From assembly GCF_004138335.1 (NCBI RefSeq), contig NZ_RYFW01000002.1:167501-231500 (forward strand): a stretch of DNA of 64,000 nt. The letters are read 5' to 3'. This DNA is from Peristeroidobacter agariperforans (lineage in GTDB: Bacteria > Pseudomonadota > Gammaproteobacteria > Steroidobacterales > Steroidobacteraceae). This document shows, one piece after another, positions 10,970 through 19,217 of the stretch (its first letter is position 1; every line of letters begins with the position of its first letter). A program made the position numbers and the translations under genes. The notes beneath the pieces are model-generated. The model made no database searches and was not told the DNA's origin. It saw only the letters and a program-made list of their open reading frames with translations.

Positions 10970-12013
10970 TCAACCTGCCAGCGGCACGCTGGCGCCGACG
11001 GCGGGAAGGTGGCGGCCGAGAGGCTGTTCGCTCTCGGCGCGTTCCCGCGCGTAGCTGTTCAACTTGTTGTAAAGGGTCTTGAGGCTGCAGCCGAGCACGG
11101 CGGCGGCGCGGCGCTTGTCGCCTTCGCAATAATCCAATGTGACTTCGATCAGTGAGCGCTCGGCCTCATCCAGACGAGAGCCGAGCGGCACGTGCACGCC
11201 TGCAGGGCGCGCGGCTTCCACCGGCTCCGGCGTGTGCGTCGGCATCGTGACCGACAGATCAACGTCCAGCACCTCGTCGGCGAGAATGAAGCTGCGCTCG
11301 ACCGCGTTCTTCAGCTCACGCACGTTGCCTGCCCAGCGGCGCGAGCCGAGTGCTTCCAGGAACGTGGGTGAAAAGCGTTTGGTCACATCGCTGCCGCGAT
11401 TGAGCGTGGCCAGGAACTGTTGAGCCAGCAACGGCACATCGCCAGGACGCTCGCGCAGCGGCGGGATGTGCAGCGGGAACACTGCGAGTCGATACATCAA
11501 ATCTTCGCGCAGCTGGCGATTGGCGACCGCTTCGGTGACGTTGCGGTTCGTGGCCGCGACGACGCGGATGTCGGTCTTGATCTCCTGCGTGCCGCCGACG
11601 CGATAGAAGCGCCCGGTCTCCAGCACGCGTAGCAGGCGGGTCTGCATGTCCAGCGGCATCTCGGTGACTTCATCGAGGAACAACGTGCCGCCGGTGGCGC
11701 GCTCGAACACGCCAGCGTGCGAGCGAGAGGCGCCGGTGAAGCTGCCCTTCTCGTAACCGAACAATTCGGCCTCGATCAACGAGCCGGGAATGGAGCCGCA
11801 GTTGATCGCCACCAGCGGGCCCTGGGCGCGATTGCTCAAGTTGTGAATGCATTCGGCGACAAGCTCTTTGCCGACGCCGCTTTCACCCATGATCATGACC
11901 GTGGCTTCGGTGGGCGCCACGCGTTTGATCAAGCCGAACACCTGATGCATGGCAGGCGAGCGCCCGAGGAGGTTGCCGAGGCCGTTCTCGTGCAGCGTGA
12001 TCGGTGCGTCCAC
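10970..12013 (-). CDS. sigma-54-dependent transcription activator without receiver domain
   Basis: The product (347 aa from the chosen GTG) is almost only an AAA+ activator domain plus a C-terminal Fis-type helix-turn-helix. Visible motifs are Walker A GESGVGKE (43-50), the sigma-54 contact loop GSFTGA (90-95), Walker B GGTLFLDE (108-115), the arginine-finger region and the HTH near DKRRAAAVLGCSLKTLYNKL. I chose GTG at 12013 because GGGGAGAG lies 8 bases before it; a TTG at 12031 would add six residues. Only about 15 residues precede the AAA+ domain, so no sensor is attached. It is divergent from the AlgD-like gene, whose promoter has a good -24/-12 element. It is the likely master activator of the EPS locus (inference). 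Confidence 0.92.
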   Translation of the reverse strand: MDAPITLHENGLGNLLGRSPAMHQVFGLIKRVAPTEATVMIMGESGVGKELVAECIHNLSNRAQGPLVAINCGSIPGSLIEAELFGYEKGSFTGASRSHAGVFERATGGTLFLDEVTEMPLDMQTRLLRVLETGRFYRVGGTQEIKTDIRVVAATNRNVTEAVANRQLREDLMYRLAVFPLHIPPLRERPGDVPLLAQQFLATLNRGSDVTKRFSPTFLEALGSRRWAGNVRELKNAVERSFILADEVLDVDLSVTMPTHTPEPVEAARPAGVHVPLGSRLDEAERSLIEVTLDYCEGDKRRAAAVLGCSLKTLYNKLNSYARERAESEQPLGRHLPAVGASVPLAG

Positions 12014-12327
12014 TGTGTAATCTCTCCCCAATTAAACTCGTAAAGAGTTGTGATCGCTTAGGTGAGATGCAAATTCTTCAAGCGCTGCCTGAGTTCCTTT
12101 GTAATAAAGTTTTTTCGGCGCGACAAAAGTAGGAAATTCTTGGTGTCGAATTCGTTGACGCAGCATGTGCCGTAAAACGCAGGGATTTCCGTGTCCGGGG
12201 CGTGTTGCGGCGAGTCGTCGGAAATTCTCACTGCGATGCAGGGAACGGCGGCACAGAACTTGCCATTCTCTTCAGGGAACCGGGCGACTTCGCTGAGCGT
12301 CGGTCGGTACTTTCAACACGGAGACGA
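12014..12327. other. divergent control region of the EPS locus
   Basis: This interval is 314 bases long and markedly more AT-rich than its neighbours. It holds the sigma-54 element at 12250-12263. GGAAATTCT occurs twice, near 12131 and 12220, and a related GGGATTTCC lies near 12183. These copies are spaced upstream of the promoter as enhancer sites could be. An A/T-rich stretch with GTAATAAAGTTTTTTC lies at 12101-12116. No gene was recognised. Confidence 0.5.
12250..12263 (+). promoter_or_regulatory. sigma-54 promoter (-24/-12)
   Basis: The sequence CGGCACAGAACTTGCC has GG and GC separated by exactly 10 bases. It matches the consensus TGGCACG-N4-TTGC at the GGCAC and TTGC cores. The predicted start is near 12275, about 50 bases before the ATG of the dehydrogenase gene. 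The divergent neighbour encodes a sigma-54 activator. Confidence 0.8.
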
Positions 12328-13746
12328 ATGATGGCGTTGCAGATCGATAGCGTGAGCGCAGAAGCGCGTGCTCGCCGTGGGTGGCTGCGGGAGAGCGCTG
12401 AGGATGAAGACATTGCACCCGGCTCGCCGCGTCGAATCAGTATTTTCGGCTTGGGTTACGTCGGTGCGGTCTCGCTCGCCTGCCTGGCGCGCGACGGTCA
12501 TGAGATGTTTGGCGTCGACATCGATCCTGGCAAGCTCGAGCTATTACGTCGCGGTCAGGCGCCCATCGTCGAAACCGGGATCCAGGAGCTGACCCGCGCC
12601 GTCATGCGTGGCGGCACAGTGAGCGTGACCGATTCGGTGCGCGATGCAATTCTCGCCACCGACATTTCATTCGTCTGCGTCGGTACGCCGGCGCGTCAGA
12701 ACGGCAATCAGGATCTCGGCGCCATCACACGCATCGCCGAGCAGATCGGCGGAGTGCTGTCGGAGAAATCCACACGCCACGTCATCGTGATCCGGTCGAC
12801 GGTCAAGCCGGGCACACTCGATGAAGTGATCAAGCCCGCCATCGAAGCCGCCTCGGGGCTGCAGGCAGGTCGCGATTTCAGCCTGTGCTTCCAGCCCGAG
12901 TTCCTGCGCGAAGGCACGTCGATCAACGACTATGACAATCCGCCGTTGACGGTCGTCGGTGCGGACGATCCGTACGCCGTCGAAGCGTTGCGCGGCATCT
13001 TCGGCCACTTGCCTTGCGAGTTCATGCACACCAGCGTGCGCACGGCGGAGATGCTGAAGTACGCCTGCAATGCCTTTCACGCGTTGAAGGTGACCTTCGC
13101 CAACGAGATTGGCCGCGTCTCGCAGGCGACCGGTGTCGATCCGCACGAGGTGATGAAGTTGCTGTGCATGGACCGGCAGCTCAACATTTCCTCCGCCTAT
13201 CTGCGGCCGGGCTTTGCCTTTGGCGGCTCGTGCCTGCCGAAGGACCTGAAGGCGCTGCTGTATCTGGCGAAGAGCAACGACGTCGAGCTGCCGATGTTGA
13301 ACAGCTTGCTGCCAAGTAATGCCGCGCACATCGATCACGCGGTGGATCGGGTGCTGGCGAGCGGGCGCCGCTCGGTCGGCATGATCGGGCTGAGCTTCAA
13401 GTCCGGCACCGACGATCTGCGCGAGAGTCCCCTGGTGGTCATGGCCGAACGCTTCATCGGCAAGGGCCTGCCGTTGTGCATTTTCGATCCGGAAGTCAAC
13501 GTCGCGCGGCTGATCGGCGCGAACCGGCGCTTCATCGAAGAGAGCATTCCGCACATCGCCTCGCTGATGACCACGGACCTCGACGCGCTGGTGCGCGACT
13601 CGGATGTGCTAGTCGTGGCGATGAAAACGCCAGAAGTGCTGGCGGCGCTGCGGGCCCACACCCGGCCCGATCAGCTGTTGCTGGATATCGCCGTGCTGCC
13701 CGATCGCGAGAGCTATCAGGCGGCGTATCAGGGCGTGTGCTGGTAG
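12328..13746 (+). CDS. nucleotide-sugar 6-dehydrogenase, AlgD-like
   Basis: The 472-aa product belongs to the UDP-glucose/GDP-mannose dehydrogenase family, which oxidises a sugar nucleotide to the uronic acid with two NAD+. The Rossmann motif is IFGLGYVGAVSLACLARDG. The catalytic cysteine is in GFAFGGSCLPKDLKAL. The C-terminal domain has GLSFKSGTDDLRESPLV, which is closer to GDP-mannose dehydrogenase (AlgD) than to Ugd, but substrate is inferred. A GGAGA lies just before adjacent ATGs at 12328 and 12331, and either could be used. It starts the forward EPS segment under the sigma-54 element and implies a uronic acid in the polymer. Confidence 0.9.
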   Translation: MMALQIDSVSAEARARRGWLRESAEDEDIAPGSPRRISIFGLGYVGAVSLACLARDGHEMFGVDIDPGKLELLRRGQAPIVETGIQELTRAVMRGGTVSVTDSVRDAILATDISFVCVGTPARQNGNQDLGAITRIAEQIGGVLSEKSTRHVIVIRSTVKPGTLDEVIKPAIEAASGLQAGRDFSLCFQPEFLREGTSINDYDNPPLTVVGADDPYAVEALRGIFGHLPCEFMHTSVRTAEMLKYACNAFHALKVTFANEIGRVSQATGVDPHEVMKLLCMDRQLNISSAYLRPGFAFGGSCLPKDLKALLYLAKSNDVELPMLNSLLPSNAAHIDHAVDRVLASGRRSVGMIGLSFKSGTDDLRESPLVVMAERFIGKGLPLCIFDPEVNVARLIGANRRFIEESIPHIASLMTTDLDALVRDSDVLVVAMKTPEVLAALRAHTRPDQLLLDIAVLPDRESYQAAYQGVCW

Positions 13747-13752
13747 CGGGTC

Positions 13753-14988
13753 ATGTCGAATGCGGAAGAACAGACCCGGGTCATGAGCGCCGACGTCGCC
13801 GTTGCCCGTCGCCGCCGTGTGCTGATCATCGTCGAGAACCTGCCGCTGCCGTTCGACCGGCGCGTATGGCAGGAAGCGCGTACGTTGCACGCAAACGGCT
13901 ACCAGGTGTCGATCATCTGCCCCAAGGGCAAGGGCTACGAGAAGAGCTTCGAGGAGCTCGAGGGCATCGCGATTCATCGCCATTCGATGCCGTTCGAGGC
14001 CGACGGTGCGCTCGGTTATGCGCTCGAGTACAGCTGGGCGTTGGCCGCCGAATTCCTGTTGTCGCTGAAGATTTGTTTCGGCCGGGGCTTCGATGTGATC
14101 CATGGCTGCAATCCGCCGGACATGATTTTCCTGATCGGCGGCTTCTACAAGCTGTTCGGCAAGAAGTTCCTGTTCGATCACCACGACATCAATCCGGAGC
14201 TGTACGAAGCGAAGTTTCAGCGCCGCGACGTCTTCTATCGGCTGATGCTGGCGCTGGAGCGCTGGACGTTTCGCACCGCCGACGTGTGCGTGGCCACCAA
14301 CGAGTCGTACAAGAGAATCGCGATCGAGCGTGGCGGCCAGCAGCCGAACAAAGTGTTCGTGGTGCGCAGCGGCCCGGACCTGCGGCGCTTGAAAGTCTTG
14401 CCGCCGCAGCCGGAGCTGAAGCGCGGGCGCAAATATCTGGTTGGTTATGTCGGCGTGATGGGACGCCAGGAAGGCATCGATGGCTTGCTGACCGCGGTTC
14501 AGCACATCGTGCACGGAATGGGGCGCACCGACATTCATTTCGGCCTGGTCGGCGGCGGCACCGAGCTGGACGCGATGCGCAAGCTCGCACAGGAGCTGCG
14601 TGTCGCCGATTACGTGACCTTCACCGGCCGCGTGCCCGATGCGGAACTGCTCGCCATGCTCAACACGGCGGACGTGTGCGTGAATCCCGATGTCGCCAAC
14701 GAGATGAACGACAAGTCCACCATGAACAAGATCATGGAGTACATGGCGCTGGGTAAACCCATCGTTCAGTACGACCTGACCGAGGGGCGCGTGTCGGCGC
14801 AGCAGGCGTCGCTGTACGCCCGGCGCAACGATCCCATCGACATGGCGCAACAGATCGTGACGTTGCTGGATGACGAGCCCCGACGGAAGCAGATGGGAGA
14901 GTGGGGCCGCGAGCGGGTGAAGAATTCGCTGGCTTGGGAGCACGAGGTGCCGCGGCTGCTGGCGGCCTATGAAACGCTGTTTACTTGA
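13753..14988 (+). CDS. GT4-family glycosyltransferase
   Basis: The 411-aa product has a GT-B fold. The N-terminal domain includes LPFDRRVWQEARTLHANGY, a signature of EPS-cluster GT4 enzymes, and HHDINPELYEAKF. The C-terminal domain carries GYVGVMGRQEGIDGLL and the donor-binding region NEMNDKSTMNKIMEYMALG. It would add a sugar from a nucleotide donor to the lipid-linked repeat at the inner membrane face. It begins 6 bases after the dehydrogenase and its stop overlaps the next gene (TTGA), so the three genes form one operon. Donor and acceptor cannot be read from the sequence. Confidence 0.88.
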   Translation: MSNAEEQTRVMSADVAVARRRRVLIIVENLPLPFDRRVWQEARTLHANGYQVSIICPKGKGYEKSFEELEGIAIHRHSMPFEADGALGYALEYSWALAAEFLLSLKICFGRGFDVIHGCNPPDMIFLIGGFYKLFGKKFLFDHHDINPELYEAKFQRRDVFYRLMLALERWTFRTADVCVATNESYKRIAIERGGQQPNKVFVVRSGPDLRRLKVLPPQPELKRGRKYLVGYVGVMGRQEGIDGLLTAVQHIVHGMGRTDIHFGLVGGGTELDAMRKLAQELRVADYVTFTGRVPDAELLAMLNTADVCVNPDVANEMNDKSTMNKIMEYMALGKPIVQYDLTEGRVSAQQASLYARRNDPIDMAQQIVTLLDDEPRRKQMGEWGRERVKNSLAWEHEVPRLLAAYETLFT

Positions 14989-16400
14989 GGGCGAGGACAA
15001 TTCGATACGTGGTGCTAGCCGCTGGCTTTGATGGAACGCTGGCTCGCGATGGGCGTTGCGACGAGCGTTGTATCGAGGTATTGCGTGAGTTGTCGGCGAC
15101 CGGCCGCAAATTGATTCTGGTGACCGGGCGCGAATTGCGACGGCTGCTGGAGATATTCCCCGAAGCACGTCTGTTCGATTACATCGTCGCCGAGAACGGC
15201 GCGGTGCTGCATCGGACGGCGACCCGACAATCCGAAATTCTCGGCCAGGCGCCGCCGGAGATCCTGCTGCAGGAGCTGCGGCGCCGGCAGGTCACGCCGC
15301 TGCGGGTGGGCAGCTCGATCATCAGCACGGCTGCGAAATATTTCGAGGTGGCGCGCGAGGCGTTGCGCAAGCTCAAGCTGCACATGGATTACGAGCTGGT
15401 GACCAACGACGACACGTTGCTCATCCTGCCACCGGGCATCGACAAAGCATCGGGCATGAACGAGGCGCTGCGTGAACTCGGTGTCTCGCGTCATAACCTG
15501 GTTGCCATCGGCAACGCCGAGAACGATCTGCCGTTGCTGGCATCTGCCGAGCACGCCGTGGTCGTGAACAATGCCGCCGAGTCCATCAAGGAAGCGGCGG
15601 ATCGGGTCACGCAAGGCGAGTACTGCGAGGGCTTCCTCGAGCTGGCGCGCGATCTGATCGCGACCGATCTCGCAGCCTCGGTCCCCAGGCGCCGTGTGGT
15701 GCTGGGCAAAGGCGAGGATCAACGCGAGATCCTGTTGTCGCCGTGCCAGGACTCGGTGCTGGTCAGCGGGCCGGATGAAGCGGCCCGGAGCTTGATCTGC
15801 AATCGTCTGCTCGATCAGTTGATGCAGCAGGATTATCAGTGCTGTGTCATCGGCGCCGACCGGAACGTTCCGTTCGCGGCGTCGCGCTCCAGCTTCGCGG
15901 ACATGAGCAGTTGGGGCGATGCCCACGATGCGCCAAGGCTGACCGACGTGCTGACGGCGCTCGAACCGCCCACTCACAGCATCGAGATCAATCTGGCCGC
16001 CTTGCCGCCAGAGACGCGGCCGGTGTTCGTCGACGCGTTGTTGTTACAGCTGCAGGCGCTGCACGATCGCGCCGGCCGTCCGCATTGCATTCTGATTCAT
16101 CATGCGCACCACTTCCTGACCGGCAGCCAGGCGGCGAACGCCATCCGGCGCCTGTCTGAAGTGACCATGATTTATTCGACGGCCGAAGCCAGTCAGTTGC
16201 CCTCGGCGGTGTTGAACGATGTGAAGCTCACCATCGCCACCGGACAGCCGGGCGTCGACGCGCCGGACGTTGCCGGCGCGTCGACCGAGGCTCAAGCCGT
16301 CATTGCTGGCGGCTCGGTGTGCCGGATCTCTCTGTTGCGGCCGTCGCCCGGCTCGACATCGGTGACTTCGACCGAGGAAGTCACCGTGCCGGGATTCTGA
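14985..16400 (+). CDS. HAD-like/P-loop-like two-domain protein with replaced catalytic residues
   Basis: The 471-aa product has an N-terminal HAD-IIB phosphatase-like domain (about 1-225) and a C-terminal region resembling a P-loop ATPase (about 240-400). The HAD motif I reads AAGFDGTLA, so the nucleophile Asp of DxDGT is Gly14. Motif II (LVTGRE, T47) and motif III (K154) remain. Motif IV is GNAENDLPLL with Asn177 where Asp is usual. In the second domain the Walker A position reads VSGPDEAARSL with no GKS/T, and Walker B reads ILIHHAHHF where an acidic residue would stand. Start is a TTG overlapping the upstream stop. It is likely a binding or regulatory pseudoenzyme. Its 3' end overlaps the converging GT2 gene by 109 bases. 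Confidence 0.8.
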   Translation: MRARTIRYVVLAAGFDGTLARDGRCDERCIEVLRELSATGRKLILVTGRELRRLLEIFPEARLFDYIVAENGAVLHRTATRQSEILGQAPPEILLQELRRRQVTPLRVGSSIISTAAKYFEVAREALRKLKLHMDYELVTNDDTLLILPPGIDKASGMNEALRELGVSRHNLVAIGNAENDLPLLASAEHAVVVNNAAESIKEAADRVTQGEYCEGFLELARDLIATDLAASVPRRRVVLGKGEDQREILLSPCQDSVLVSGPDEAARSLICNRLLDQLMQQDYQCCVIGADRNVPFAASRSSFADMSSWGDAHDAPRLTDVLTALEPPTHSIEINLAALPPETRPVFVDALLLQLQALHDRAGRPHCILIHHAHHFLTGSQAANAIRRLSEVTMIYSTAEASQLPSAVLNDVKLTIATGQPGVDAPDVAGASTEAQAVIAGGSVCRISLLRPSPGSTSVTSTEEVTVPGF

Positions 16401-17362
16401 TCGGGATACTGAATCACTTCCTGCACCCGATAGTCCTTCATGCCGCGCGCATGAGTGAAGATGATCAGCTCGCCCAACAGGCCGAGCGCGAACACTTGCA
16501 TGCCCAGCACCACCAGCAGCGCGCCTAGCAGCAGCGCCGGCCGATCGGCGAGCTTCTCGTCGAAGAGCAGTCGCTGCACGCTGAGGAACGCGATGATGGC
16601 CGCGCCGATGCCGAAGGTCGCAGCGCCCAACATGCCGAAGAACCGCAACGGCCGCTTGGTGAAGCGCACCAGGAAGAAGATGCTGAACAGGTCGAGCACA
16701 TGGTGTGCGTATTGCTTCGGCCGATACGCCCGCTGCAGGCGATCGAGCGGCGACTGGCGCATGGCGACTTCGCTGACGCGGAAGCCCAGGCGCGTGGCGA
16801 GGATGGCCATGAAGCGATGCTGGTCGCCGTACAGGTCCATCTCTTCGAACACCTGGCGGCGCATCGCACGGGCGCCGCAGCCGAGGTCCTGCAGTCGGGC
16901 GCCGGTGACGAAATTCACCAGCCCGTGGAAGGCGCTGCGACGCATGCGATCGAACATGTTGCCGTAGCGGGGCGAGCGATAGCCGATCGCCATGTCCGAG
17001 GAGCTCAGCGCCGCGACCAGCTTCGGAATGTCCTGCGCCTCGATCTGGTGATAGGCCGGCAAGGTGACGATCACGCTGCCCTGGGCGCGCTCGAAGCCAG
17101 CCATCAACGCAGCAGCCTCGCCGAAGCTGCGTGTCAGACTGATGACGGTGATGTCTTCGCCATCGTTCAACAGCTCCTCCAGCGCGCGGCTGGCATCGGT
17201 GCGATCGCCGTCGAGGACGAAGATGAACTCGAAGGGCAGGCCGACGGCTGCGATGCCGGCCTTGTATTGCGCATACAGAGGCCGCAGCTCCGAGCGTCGC
17301 CCGCACACGGGCACGATGACGGAGATCGACGGCAGTGAAGGTGTCAGAGGCTGAGTGCTCAT
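16292..17362 (-). CDS. GT2-family membrane glycosyltransferase, DxD motif absent
   Basis: The 356-aa product looks like a dolichol-phosphate-mannose-synthase-type GT2. It has a soluble N-terminal GT-A domain and two C-terminal membrane helices (near FFGMLGAATFGIGAAIIAFL and LLLGALLVVLGMQVFALGLL). The first nucleotide-binding carboxylates survive as FVLDGDRTDAS. The metal-binding DxD that should follow IVT is replaced by LPAYHQ (residues 101-106). The neighbouring GT2 keeps MDGDLQ at the same place. It overlaps that neighbour by 4 bases (ATGA) and is translated after it. It may be a specialised clade with altered chemistry or a non-catalytic partner. Confidence 0.85.
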   Translation of the reverse strand: MSTQPLTPSLPSISVIVPVCGRRSELRPLYAQYKAGIAAVGLPFEFIFVLDGDRTDASRALEELLNDGEDITVISLTRSFGEAAALMAGFERAQGSVIVTLPAYHQIEAQDIPKLVAALSSSDMAIGYRSPRYGNMFDRMRRSAFHGLVNFVTGARLQDLGCGARAMRRQVFEEMDLYGDQHRFMAILATRLGFRVSEVAMRQSPLDRLQRAYRPKQYAHHVLDLFSIFFLVRFTKRPLRFFGMLGAATFGIGAAIIAFLSVQRLLFDEKLADRPALLLGALLVVLGMQVFALGLLGELIIFTHARGMKDYRVQEVIQYPDQNPGTVTSSVEVTDVEPGDGRNREIRHTEPPAMTA

Positions 17363-18411
17363 GAGGTTGTCGTCACTGGTTGCGAGGGCGGCGCCTTGGG
17401 ACTATCGCCACGACGGCGCCGTATGGTTTGTGTCAGTCGGAAGAACTCGTTGTCACGAATGTCGCCGCGCGAATAGATCAGCTCAGCTAACGCGCCACTG
17501 CACAAAAGGATCGTGCCCGACGCCAAAAAAATAATTCCGGTGCCTGCCAGCGGCAGCGATAGTTGCGCCCGATCGGTGATCAGCGTCACGAACGTGTGCG
17601 CGAGCATGCCGAACGCGCCCAGGAACAGCGGCACCGCCAGCAGCGCGAACCAACGCAACGGCCGCGACGCGAAGGTAGTCACGGTCTTGATGACCATCAG
17701 ATCCAGCAAGACCTTGTAGATGCGCGACAGACCGTACTTGGACTGGCCGTAGCGACGCGCGTGATGGCGCACTCGAATCTGTGCGACGCGCGGCCCGGCG
17801 ATGGAGGCCATGGCTGGAATGAAACGGTGCATTTCCGAGTAGAGCGGAATGCTCTTGATCAGCTCGGCGCGGAATGCCTTGAGCGAACAGCCGTTGTCCC
17901 GAATGGGCACACCGGTGACCTTGCCGATCAGAACATTGGCGATGCGCGAGGGAATCTTGCGCGTCACCAGCTTGTCCTGACGGTTGTGACGCCACCCGAC
18001 CACGATGTCGTAGCCGGCTTCGATCTGCTCCAGCAAATGTTTGATGTCGGCCGGATCGTTCTGCAGGTCGCCGTCCATGGTGACCAGAATTTCGCCGCGC
18101 GCGTGCTCGATACCCGCGGCCATGGCCGGCGTCTGGCCATAATTGCGGCGGAATTTCACCAGTCGCAGACGCGAATCGAAACGGGCGATCTGGCGCGCGA
18201 TCTCGGCCGTGTCGTCGCGACTGCCGTCGTCGACGAACACCATTTCGAACGTGCAGCCGATATCGCCCAGCGCCTGCACTATGGCGGCGTAGAGCGGGCG
18301 AATGCTTTCCTGCTCGTTGTACAACGGCACGATGACTGAAAGCCGTGGCCGCGACGTCTCCGGCGCTTCCTGGACGGGCCCTGATTCAGTTGTAACTTTT
18401 GCACCAGTCAT
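17359..18411 (-). CDS. GT2-family membrane glycosyltransferase (DPM-synthase type)
   Basis: The 350-aa product carries the GT-A motifs VSVIVPLYNEQESI-like start (LSVIVPLYNEQES), FVDDGSRDDT and TMDGDLQNDP with the intact DxD. The region RRYGQSKYGLSRI precedes two C-terminal membrane helices (LRWFALLAVPLFLGAFGML and LAGTGIIFLASGTILLC). Such enzymes move a sugar from a nucleotide donor to polyprenyl phosphate at the inner membrane. It is the first gene of a two-gene minus-strand unit, divergent from the export operon across a 248-base control region. Confidence 0.9.
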   Translation of the reverse strand: MTGAKVTTESGPVQEAPETSRPRLSVIVPLYNEQESIRPLYAAIVQALGDIGCTFEMVFVDDGSRDDTAEIARQIARFDSRLRLVKFRRNYGQTPAMAAGIEHARGEILVTMDGDLQNDPADIKHLLEQIEAGYDIVVGWRHNRQDKLVTRKIPSRIANVLIGKVTGVPIRDNGCSLKAFRAELIKSIPLYSEMHRFIPAMASIAGPRVAQIRVRHHARRYGQSKYGLSRIYKVLLDLMVIKTVTTFASRPLRWFALLAVPLFLGAFGMLAHTFVTLITDRAQLSLPLAGTGIIFLASGTILLCSGALAELIYSRGDIRDNEFFRLTQTIRRRRGDSPKAPPSQPVTTTS

Positions 18412-18575
18412 CCTGTATTTCCCGACGTTCTTACAACCTTTCCCTGCGTCGGCGGTATTCGCCTTTTGCAGGAACTCTTCTCACACGCACGTCATTGCTT
18501 GGTCATAGTGACAACGCGGCGGCGAATCCTGGTGTCCCGTCGCGGTGCCGCTGACAAGCGACACGCTGTTTCGTT

Positions 18576-18589
18576 GGCACATGACGTGC
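18576..18589 (+). promoter_or_regulatory. sigma-54 promoter (-24/-12) of the export operon
   Basis: TTGGCACATGACGTGCA has a full TGGCAC core and GTGC, with GG and GC 10 bases apart. The predicted start is near 18601, giving a leader of about 60 bases before the export gene at 18660. The surrounding divergent region 18412-18659 shows no other clear promoter. Confidence 0.78.
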
Positions 18590-18659
18590 AAAGGACAGGC
18601 CAACGTAACAGGCAAATAACCAACGAACGTACGGTCAAGGTTCGACAGGAGCAGAATCG

Positions 18660-19217
18660 ATGGCGAGAATGCGAGGAATCTGGGCGCTGCTGGCGATGTG
18701 TGTACTGGGCCTGCAGGCCGCGCACGCGCAGCAGGCGTCATATATCGTCAAGCCGGGTGACACCCTGGAAATTTCGGTGTGGAAGGAGCCGGACCTGCAG
18801 CGTCAGGTGCTGGTGCGCCCGGATGGCGCTTTTTCATTTCCACTGGTAGGTGAGATCGATGCGCGCGGCAAGACCGTCGGCGATCTCAACAAGCTGGTGG
18901 CGGATCGCCTCGCCAAATACATCTCCGGCGCAGTGGTGACCGTGTCCGTGCAGGAGATCAAAGGCAACAAGATCTTCGTGCTCGGGCAGGTGAACAAGCC
19001 GGGCGAGTTCATCGTCAATCCGAGCGTCAACATCATGCAGGCGTTGAGCATGGCCGGCGGCATGACGCCATTCGCGGCCACCAACGACATCATCGTGCTG
19101 CGTGGCCAGGGCGAGAAACAAACCGCGATGGCATTTCGCTACCCCGAGGTAGTGCGCGGCAAGCGTCTGGAAACCAACATCGAGCTCATCGCAGGAGACA
19201 TCGTTGTTGTGCCGTAA
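18660..19217 (+). CDS. polysaccharide export protein (Wza/OPX type)
   Basis: The 185-aa product has a signal peptide (to about AHAQQ at residue 25). It then has the OPX export domain (YIVKPGDTLEISVWKEPDLQRQV, VRPDGAFSFPLVGEI) and an SLBB repeat (VLGQVNKPGEF to ALSMAGGM). Such proteins form or gate the outer-membrane passage for capsular or EPS chains. No lipobox cysteine follows the signal region, and the protein is short, so it lacks Wza's outer-membrane helix. The partner barrel gene downstream overlaps it by 14 bases. An AGGAG lies 8 bases before the ATG. It is the first gene of an operon running to 23014. Confidence 0.92.
   Translation: MARMRGIWALLAMCVLGLQAAHAQQASYIVKPGDTLEISVWKEPDLQRQVLVRPDGAFSFPLVGEIDARGKTVGDLNKLVADRLAKYISGAVVTVSVQEIKGNKIFVLGQVNKPGEFIVNPSVNIMQALSMAGGMTPFAATNDIIVLRGQGEKQTAMAFRYPEVVRGKRLETNIELIAGDIVVVP

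Noticed and set aside
14985-16400. Reading the HAD-like protein as an active sugar phosphatase
   Set aside because: The nucleophile Asp is replaced by Gly and the second domain has no P-loop lysine.
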